Of a stretch of 64,000 bases of DNA, positions 58,300 through 64,000 are shown piece by piece. Source of the stretch: Calliphora vicina (taxonomy: Eukaryota > Arthropoda > Insecta > Diptera > Calliphoridae); contig NW_027052658.1 of the NCBI RefSeq assembly GCF_958450345.1, positions 62,001 to 126,000 of the forward strand, given 5' to 3'. Under the pieces are notes generated by a model that searched no databases, had not been told where the DNA came from, and saw only the letters and a program-made list of their open reading frames with translations. The position numbers and the translations under genes are program-made. Numbering within the stretch: the stretch's first letter is position 1; every line of letters begins with the position of its first letter.

Positions 58300-58807
58300 C
58301 TTACTATCTTACTCGCTTACTCTCTTACTCTCTTACTCTCTTACTCTCTTACTCTCTTACTGTCTTACTCTCTTACTCTCTTACTCTCTTACTCTCTTAC
58401 TCTCTTACTATCTTACTCTCTTACTCTCTTACTCTCTTACTCTCTTTCTATCTTTCTATCTTACTCTCTTACTGTCTTACTATCTTGCTCTCTTACTGTC
58501 TTTCTGTCTTACTGTCTTATTGTCTTACTGTCTTACTGTCTTACTGTCTTACTGTCTTACTGTCTTACTGTCTTACTGTCTTACTGTCTTACTGTCTTAC
58601 TGTCTTACTGTCTTACTGTCTTACTGTCTTACTGTCTTACTGTCTTACTGTCTTACTGTCTTACTGTCTTACTGCCTTACTGTCTTACTGTCTTACTGTC
58701 TTACTGTCTTATTGTCTTACTGTCTTACTGTCTTACTGTCTTATACTGTCTTATACTGTCTTACCGTCTTATTGTCTTACTGTTTTACTGTCTTAGTGTC
58801 TTACTGT
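58300..58807 (+). repeat. Right-half ramp, G block, pre-hinge
   Basis: The ramp 58300-58491 has CTTACTAT, CTTACTCG, a G unit, an A unit, two CTTTCTAT, CTTACTAT and CTTGCTCT. G units follow with CTTTCTGT and CTTATTGT. The pre-hinge from 58740 has one CTTACCGT and CTTAGTGT. Confidence 0.92.
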
Positions 58808-58943
58808 CTTCCTCTCTTGCTCTCTGTCGTACTGTCTTAATCTCTTGCTCTCTGTCGTACTGTCTTACTGTTTTACTGACTGTCTTACTGTCTTACAGTC
58901 TTACTCTCTTACTGTATCTCTTACTCTCTTACTATCTTTCTCT
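58808..58943 (+). repeat. Hinge C copy 13
   Basis: 136 bp. The CTCACTCT unit is missing, and CTGA occurs as in copies 5 and 12. Confidence 0.91.
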
Positions 58944-59589
58944 CTTACTCTCTTACTCTCTTACTCTCTTACTCTCTTACTCTCTTACTCTCTTGCTCTC
59001 TTACTGTCTTACTGTCTTACTCTCTTACTCTCTTACTCTCTTACTCTCTTACTCTCTTACTCTCTTACTCTCTTACTCTCTTACTCTCTTACTCTCTTAC
59101 TCTCTTACTCTCTTACTCTCTTACTCTCTTACTCTCTTACTCTCTTACTCTCTTTCTATCTTACTCTCTTACTGTCTTACTATCTTGCTCTCTTACTGTC
59201 TTACTGTCTTACTGTCTTACTGTCTTACTGTCTTACTGTCTTACTGTCTTACTGTCTTACTGTCTTACTGTCTTACTGTCTTACTGTGTTACTGTCTTAC
59301 TGTCTTACTGTCTTTCTGTCTTACTGTCTTACTGTCTTACTGTCTTACTGTCTTACTGTCTTACTGTCTTACTGTCTTACTGTATTACTGTCTTACTGTC
59401 TTACTGTCTTATTGTCTTACTGTCTTACTGTCTTACTGTCTTACTGTCTTATACTGTCTTATACTGTCTTATACTGTCTTACTGTCTTACTGTCTTACTG
59501 TCTTACTGTCTTACTGTCTTACTGTCTTACTGTCTTACTGTCTTACTGTCTTACTGTCTTACTGTCTTACTGTTTTACTGTCTTACTGT
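58944..59589 (+). repeat. C block, ramp end, G block, pre-hinge
   Basis: C units with a CTTGCTCT patch and two G units (about 58992-59023). The ramp end at 59152-59191 has CTTTCTAT, CTTACTAT and CTTGCTCT. G units follow with GTTACTGT and CTTTCTGT. Three CTTATACTGT lie at 59448-59477, then fourteen units to the hinge. Confidence 0.91.
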
Positions 59590-59737
59590 CTTCCTCTCTT
59601 GCTCTCTGTCGTACTGTCTTAATCTCTTGTTCTCTGTCGTACTGTCTGTCTTACTGTTTTACTGTCTGTCTTACTGTCTTACAGTCTTACTCTCTCACTC
59701 TCTTACTGTATCTCTTACTCTCTTACTATCTTTCTCT
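59590..59737 (+). repeat. Hinge C copy 14
   Basis: 148 bp with CTTGTTCT at the second site, as in copies 1, 2 and 15. Confidence 0.91.
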
Positions 59738-59949
59738 CTTACTCTCTTACTCTCTTACTCTCTTACTCTCTTATTCTCTTACTTACTGTCTTACTGTCTT
59801 ACTGTCTTACTGTCTTACTGTCTTACTGTCTTACTGTCTTACTGTCTTACTGTCTTACTGTCTTACTGTCTTACTGTCTTACTGTCTTACTGTCTTACTG
59901 TCTTACTGTCTTACTGTATTACTCTCTTACTCTCTTACTGTCTTACTGT
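59738..59949 (+). repeat. C run, junction, G block
   Basis: Four C units, a CTTATTCT/CTTACTTACTGT junction near 59770, G units, ATTACTCT and mixed C/G units. Confidence 0.91.
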
Positions 59950-60207
59950 CTTACTCTCTCTTGCTATCTTACTCTCTTACTCTCTTACTCTCTTACTCTC
60001 TTACTCTCTTACTCTCTTACTCTCTTACTCTCTTACTCTCTTACTCTCTTACTCTCTTACTCTCTTACTCTCTTACTCTCTTACTCTCTTACTCTCTTAC
60101 TCTCTTACTCTCTTACTCTCTTACTCTCTTACTCTCTTACTCTCTTACTCTCTTACTCTCTTACTCTCTTACTCTCTTACTCTCTTACTCTCTTACTCTC
60201 TTACTCT
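59950..60207 (+). repeat. Marker and C block
   Basis: The marker at 59950-59967, then thirty C units without variants. Confidence 0.95.
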
Positions 60208-61559
60208 CTTACTGTCTTACTGTCTTACTGTCTTACTGTCTTACTGTCTTACTGTCTTACTGTCTTACTGTCTTACTGTCTTACTGTCTTACTGTCTTAC
60301 TGTCTTACTGTCTTACTGTCTTACTGTCTTACTGTCTTACTGTCTTACTGTCTTACTGTCTTACTGTCTTACTGTCTTACTGTCTTACTGTCTTACTGTC
60401 TTACTGTCTTACTGTCTTACTGTCTTACTGTCTTACTGTCTTACTGTCTTACTGTCTTACTGTCTTACTGTCTTACTGTCTTACTGTCTTACTGTCTTAC
60501 TGTCTTACTGTCTTACTGTCTTACTGTCTTACTGTCTTACTGTCTTACTGTCTTACTGTCTTACTGTCTTACTGTCTTACTGTCTTACTGTCTTACTGTC
60601 TTACTGTCTTACTGTCTTACTGTCTTACTGTCTTACTGTCTTACTGTCTTACTGTCTTACTGTCTTACTGTCTTACTGTCTTACTGTCTTACTGTCTTAC
60701 TGTCTTACTGTCTTACTGTCTTACTGTCTTACTGTCTTACTGTCTTACTGTCTTACTGTCTTACTGTCTTACTGTCTTACTGTCTTACTGTCTTACTGTC
60801 TTACTGTCTTACTGTCTTACTGTCTTACTGTCTTACTGTCTTACTGTCTTACTGTCTTACTGTCTTACTGTCTTACTGTCTTACTGTCTTACTGTCTTAC
60901 TGTCTTACTGTCTTACTGTCTTACTGTCTTACTGTCTTACTGTCTTACTGTCTTACTGTCTTACTGTCTTACTGTCTTACTGTCTTACTGTCTTACTGTC
61001 TTACTGTCTTACTGTCTTACTGTCTTACTGTCTTACTGTCTTACTGTCTTACTGTCTTACTGTCTTACTGTCTTACTGTCTTACTGTCTTACTGTCTTAC
61101 TGTCTTACTGTCTTACTGTCTTACTGTCTTACTGTCTTACTGTCTTACTGTCTTACTGTCTTACTGTCTTACTGTCTTACTGTCTTACTGTCTTACTGTC
61201 TTACTGTCTTACTGTCTTACTGTCTTACTGTCTTACTGTCTTACTGTCTTACTGTCTTACTGTCTTACTGTCTTACTGTCTTACTGTCTTACTGTCTTAC
61301 TGTCTTACTGTCTTACTGTCTTACTGTCTTACTGTCTTACTGTCTTACTGTCTTACTGTCTTACTGTCTTACTGTCTTACTGTCTTACTGTCTTACTGTC
61401 TTACTGTCTTACTGTCTTACTGTCTTACTGTCTTACTGTCTTACTGTCTTACTGTCTTACTGTCTTACTGTCTTACTGTCTTACTGTCTTACTGTCTTAC
61501 TGTCTTACTGTCTTACTGTCTTACTGTCTTACTGTCTTACTGTCTTACTGTCTTACTGT
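60208..61559 (+). repeat. G block, 169 perfect units
   Basis: 1,352 bp, exactly 169 CTTACTGT with no change seen. It is the longest pure G block of the window and stops at a CTTAATGT. Confidence 0.97.
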
Positions 61560-61911
61560 CTTAATGTCTTACTGTCTTACTGTCTTAATGTCTTAATGTC
61601 TTACTGTCTTACTGTCTTACTGTCTTACTGTCTTACTGTCTTACTGTCTTACTGTCTTAATGTCTTACTGTCTTACTCTCTTACTCTCTTACTCTCTTAC
61701 TCTCTCACTCTCTTACTCTCTTACTCTCTTACTCTCTTACTCTCTTACTCTCTTACTCTCTTACTCTCTTACTCTCTTCCTCTCTTACTCTCTTACTCTC
61801 TTACTCTCTTACTCTCTTACTCTCTTGCTCTCTTACTCTCTTACTCTCTTACTCTCTTACTCTCTTACTCTCTTACTCTCTTACTCTCTTACTCTCTTAC
61901 TCTCTTACTCT
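61560..61911 (+). repeat. CTTAATGT cluster, G units, C block
   Basis: CTTAATGT at 61560, 61584-61599 (two) and 61656, with G units between. Thirty C units follow with CTCACTCT, CTTCCTCT (about 61776) and CTTGCTCT (about 61822). Confidence 0.93.
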
Positions 61912-62419
61912 CTTACTGTCTTACTGTCTTACTGTCTTACTGTCTTACTGTCTTACTGTCTTACTGTCTTACTGTCTTACTGTCTTACTGTCTTACTGTC
62001 TTACTGTCTTACTGTCTTACTGTCTTACTGTCTTACTGTCTTACTGTCTTACTGTCTTACTGTCTTACTGTCTTACTGTCTTACTGTCTTACTGTCTTAC
62101 TGTCTTACTGTCTTACTGTCTTACTGTCTTACTGTCTTACTGTCTTACTGTCTTACTGTCTTACTGTCTTACTGTCTTACTGTCTTACTGTCTTACTGTC
62201 TTACTGTCTTACTGTCTTACTGTCTTACTGTCTTACTGTCTTACTGTCTTACTGTCTTACTGTCTTACTGTCTTACTGTCTTACTGTCTTACTGTCTTAC
62301 TGTCTTACTGTCTTACTGTCTTATTGTCTTACTGTCTTACTGTCTTATACTGTCTTATACTGTCTTACTGTCTTACTGTCTTACTGTCTTACTGTCTTAC
62401 TGTCTTACTGTCTTACTGT
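61912..62419 (+). repeat. G block with pre-hinge
   Basis: Fifty-four units with one CTTATTGT near 62320, two CTTATACTGT (62344-62363), then seven G units. CTTACCGT is absent. Confidence 0.94.
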
Positions 62420-62575
62420 CTTCCTCTCTTGCTCTCTGTCGTACTGTCTTAATCTCTTGTTCTCTGTCGTACTGTCTTACTGTCTGTCTTACTGTTTTAC
62501 TGTCTTACAGTCTTACTCTCTCACTATCTTACTGTATCTCTTACTGTATCTCTTACTCTCTTACTATCTTTCTCT
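62420..62575 (+). repeat. Hinge C copy 15
   Basis: 156 bp with CTTGTTCT and a duplicated CTTACTGT/ATCT element. CTCACTAT replaces CTCACTCT. Confidence 0.91.
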
Positions 62576-62975
62576 CTTACTGTATCTCTTACTCTCTTAC
62601 TCTCTTACTCTCTTACTCTCTTACTCTCTTACTCTCTTACTCTCTTACTCTCTTACTCTCTTACTCTCTTACTATCTTACTCTCTTACTCTCTTACTCTC
62701 TTACTCTCTTACTCTCTTACTCTATTATTCTCTTACTTTCTGTCTTACTGTCTTACTGTCTTACTGTCTTACTGTCTTACTGTCTTACTGTCTTACTGTC
62801 TTACTGTCTTACTGTCTTACTGTATTACTGTCTTACTGTCTTACTGTCTTACTGTCTTACTGTCTTACTGTCTTACTGTCTTACTGTCTTACTGTCTTAC
62901 TGTATTACTCTCTTACTCTCTTACTCTCTTACTCTCTTACTCTCTTACTGTCTTACTGTCTTACTGTCTTACTGT
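62576..62975 (+). repeat. C run, junction, G block
   Basis: A third CTTACTGT/ATCT element follows the hinge, then C units with one A unit, a degenerate CTATTATTCT/CTTACTTTCTGT junction near 62725, and G units with ATTACTGT, C units and four G units. Confidence 0.9.
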
Positions 62976-63521
62976 CTTACTCTCTCTTGCTATCTTACTC
63001 TCTTACTCTCTTACTCTCTTACTCTCTTACTCTCTTACTCTCTTACTCTCTTACTCTCTTACTCTCTTACTCTCTTACTCTCTTACTCTCTTACTCTCTT
63101 ACTCTCTTACTCTCTTACTCTCTTACTCTCTTACTCTCTTACTCTCTTACTCTCTTACTCTCTTACTCTCTTACTCTCTTACTCTCTTACTCTCTTACTC
63201 TCTTACTATCTTACTCGCTTACTCGCTTACTCTCTTACTCTCTTACTCTCTTACTCTCTTACTCTCTTACTCTCTTACTCTCTTACTCTCTTACTTTCTT
63301 ACCCTCTTACTCTCTTACTATCTTACTCTCTTACTCTCTTACTCTCTTACTCTCTTACTCTCTTACTCTCTTACTCTCTTACTCTCTTACTCTCTTACTC
63401 TCTTACTCTCTTACTCTCTTACTCTCTTACTCTCTTACTCTCTTACTCTCTTACTCTCTTACTCTCTTACTCTCTTACTCTCTTACTCTCTTACTCTCTT
63501 ACTCTCTTACTCTCTTACTCT
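62976..63521 (+). repeat. Marker, C block, ramp without CTTGCTCT
   Basis: The marker at 62976-62993, C units, then from 63202 CTTACTAT, two CTTACTCG, C units, CTTACTTT, CTTACCCT, an A unit and C units. Same variant order as 57240-57527. Confidence 0.92.
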
Positions 63522-63881
63522 CTTACTGTCTTACTGTCTTACTGTCTTACTGTCTTACTGTCTTACTGTCTTACTGTCTTACTGTCTTACTGTCTTACTG
63601 TCTTACTGTCTTACTGTCTTACTGTCTTACTGTCTTACTGTCTTACTGTCTTACTGTCTTACTGTCTTACTGTCTTACTGTCTTAATGTATTAATGTATT
63701 AATGTCTTACTGTCTTACTGTCTTACTGTCTTACTGTCTTACTGTCTTACTGTCTTACTGTCTTACTGTCTTACTGTCTTACTGTCTTACTGTCTTACTG
63801 TCTTACTGTCTTACTGTCTTACTGTCTTACTGTCTTACTGTCTTACTGTCTTACTGTCTTACTGTCTTACTCTCTTACTCT
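63522..63881 (+). repeat. G block with CTTAATGT/ATTAATGT
   Basis: Twenty G units, CTTAATGT (63682), two ATTAATGT (63690-63705), twenty G units and two C units. Confidence 0.94.
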
Positions 63882-64000
63882 CTTACTCTCTCTTGCTATC
63901 TTACTCTCTCTTGCTATCTTACTCTCTCTTGCTATCTTACTCTCTTACTCTCTTACTCTCTTACTCTCTTACTCTCTTACTCTCTTACTCTCTTACTCTC
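63882..64000 (+). repeat. Three markers and C block, cut by window end
   Basis: Markers back to back at 63882, 63900 and 63918, then C units to the last base. The array continues beyond the window. Confidence 0.95.

Larger units (their letters stand above)
1..64000 (+). repeat. 8-bp satellite array, entire window
   Basis: Every stretch can be written as CTTACTNT or a close variant, in one orientation. The + strand is pyrimidine-rich. Blocks of G, A and C units are separated by recurring hinge segments. No unique sequence, transposon end, tRNA or rRNA is visible. The array is open at both edges. Confidence 0.98.

Noticed and set aside
1..64000. Telomeric repeat
   Set aside because: The unit does not match the common telomere motifs (TTAGGG, TTTAGGG, TTAGG, TTAGGC), and the arrangement in hinges and blocks is unlike telomerase products. 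A subtelomeric location remains possible.
1..64000. Assembly artefact or simulated sequence
   Set aside because: Ordered private variants, hinges with consistent lengths and nested duplications argue for real satellite. Block lengths could still be wrong in places, which only raw reads can show.

Overview
The whole 64 kb is one uninterrupted satellite array. I find no gene, RNA gene, transposon, CRISPR array or single-copy DNA. The basic unit is 8 bp, CTTACTNT on the + strand, always in this orientation. Three versions differ only at base 7: G unit (CTTACTGT), A unit (CTTACTAT) and C unit (CTTACTCT). They are grouped into homogeneous blocks of a few to more than 250 units, with sharp edges. 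Minor units are 11 bp (CTTACTGTTGT), 10 bp (CTTATACTGT, CTTACTCTCT), 6 bp (CTTACT), CTTTCTAT and CTTAATGT. Such an array points to a eukaryotic heterochromatic, pericentromeric or subtelomeric region from a long-read assembly. I do not recognise the satellite family and cannot name a taxon. The array runs off both ends.

Terms used below. A 'hinge' is a 90-230 bp segment of degenerate 8-mers with 4-bp half-units (CTGT, CTCT, CATT), carrying CTTGCTCT, GTCGTACTGT, CTTACAGT and CTTTCTCT. Hinge A is 228 bp and precedes A blocks. Hinge B is about 159 bp and precedes C blocks in the left half. Hinge C is about 140 bp, starts CTTCCTCT and precedes C blocks in the right half. A 'leader' is 2-6 A units plus one G unit before hinge A or B. 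A 'pre-hinge' is CTTATACTGT (usually two), CTTACCGT and CTTATTGT before hinge C. An 'exit' is CTTTCTTACTGT plus CGTACTGT or CGTACTATGT, closing a C block. A 'ramp' is the mixed segment between an A or C block and the next G block. A 'marker' is CTTACTCTCT followed by CTTGCTAT.

Layout. Left compartment (1 to about 31.7 kb): seven hinge A + A block modules (hinges at 513, 5036, 11020, 15302, 21539, 23753, 27327), separated by G blocks and by smaller hinge B + C block modules, with two 11-bp arrays at 9479-9995 and 13836-14437 and a hinge-free G/C mosaic at about 19.2-21.5 kb. Right compartment (about 31.7-64 kb): no A block. Fifteen hinge C copies (31729 to 62420) alternate with C blocks, ramps containing CTTACTCG, G blocks, CTTAATGT clusters and markers. 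Both halves follow one order: hinge, A or C block, ramp or exit, G block, leader or pre-hinge, next hinge. Several multi-kilobase stretches are tandem or dispersed duplicates of each other, with block-length differences.

Long open frames (up to about 7,900 codons) exist in all three + frames, but they follow automatically from an 8-bp repeat lacking stop triplets. They are not annotated as genes. The - strand has a stop in every frame about every 24 bases in regular blocks.
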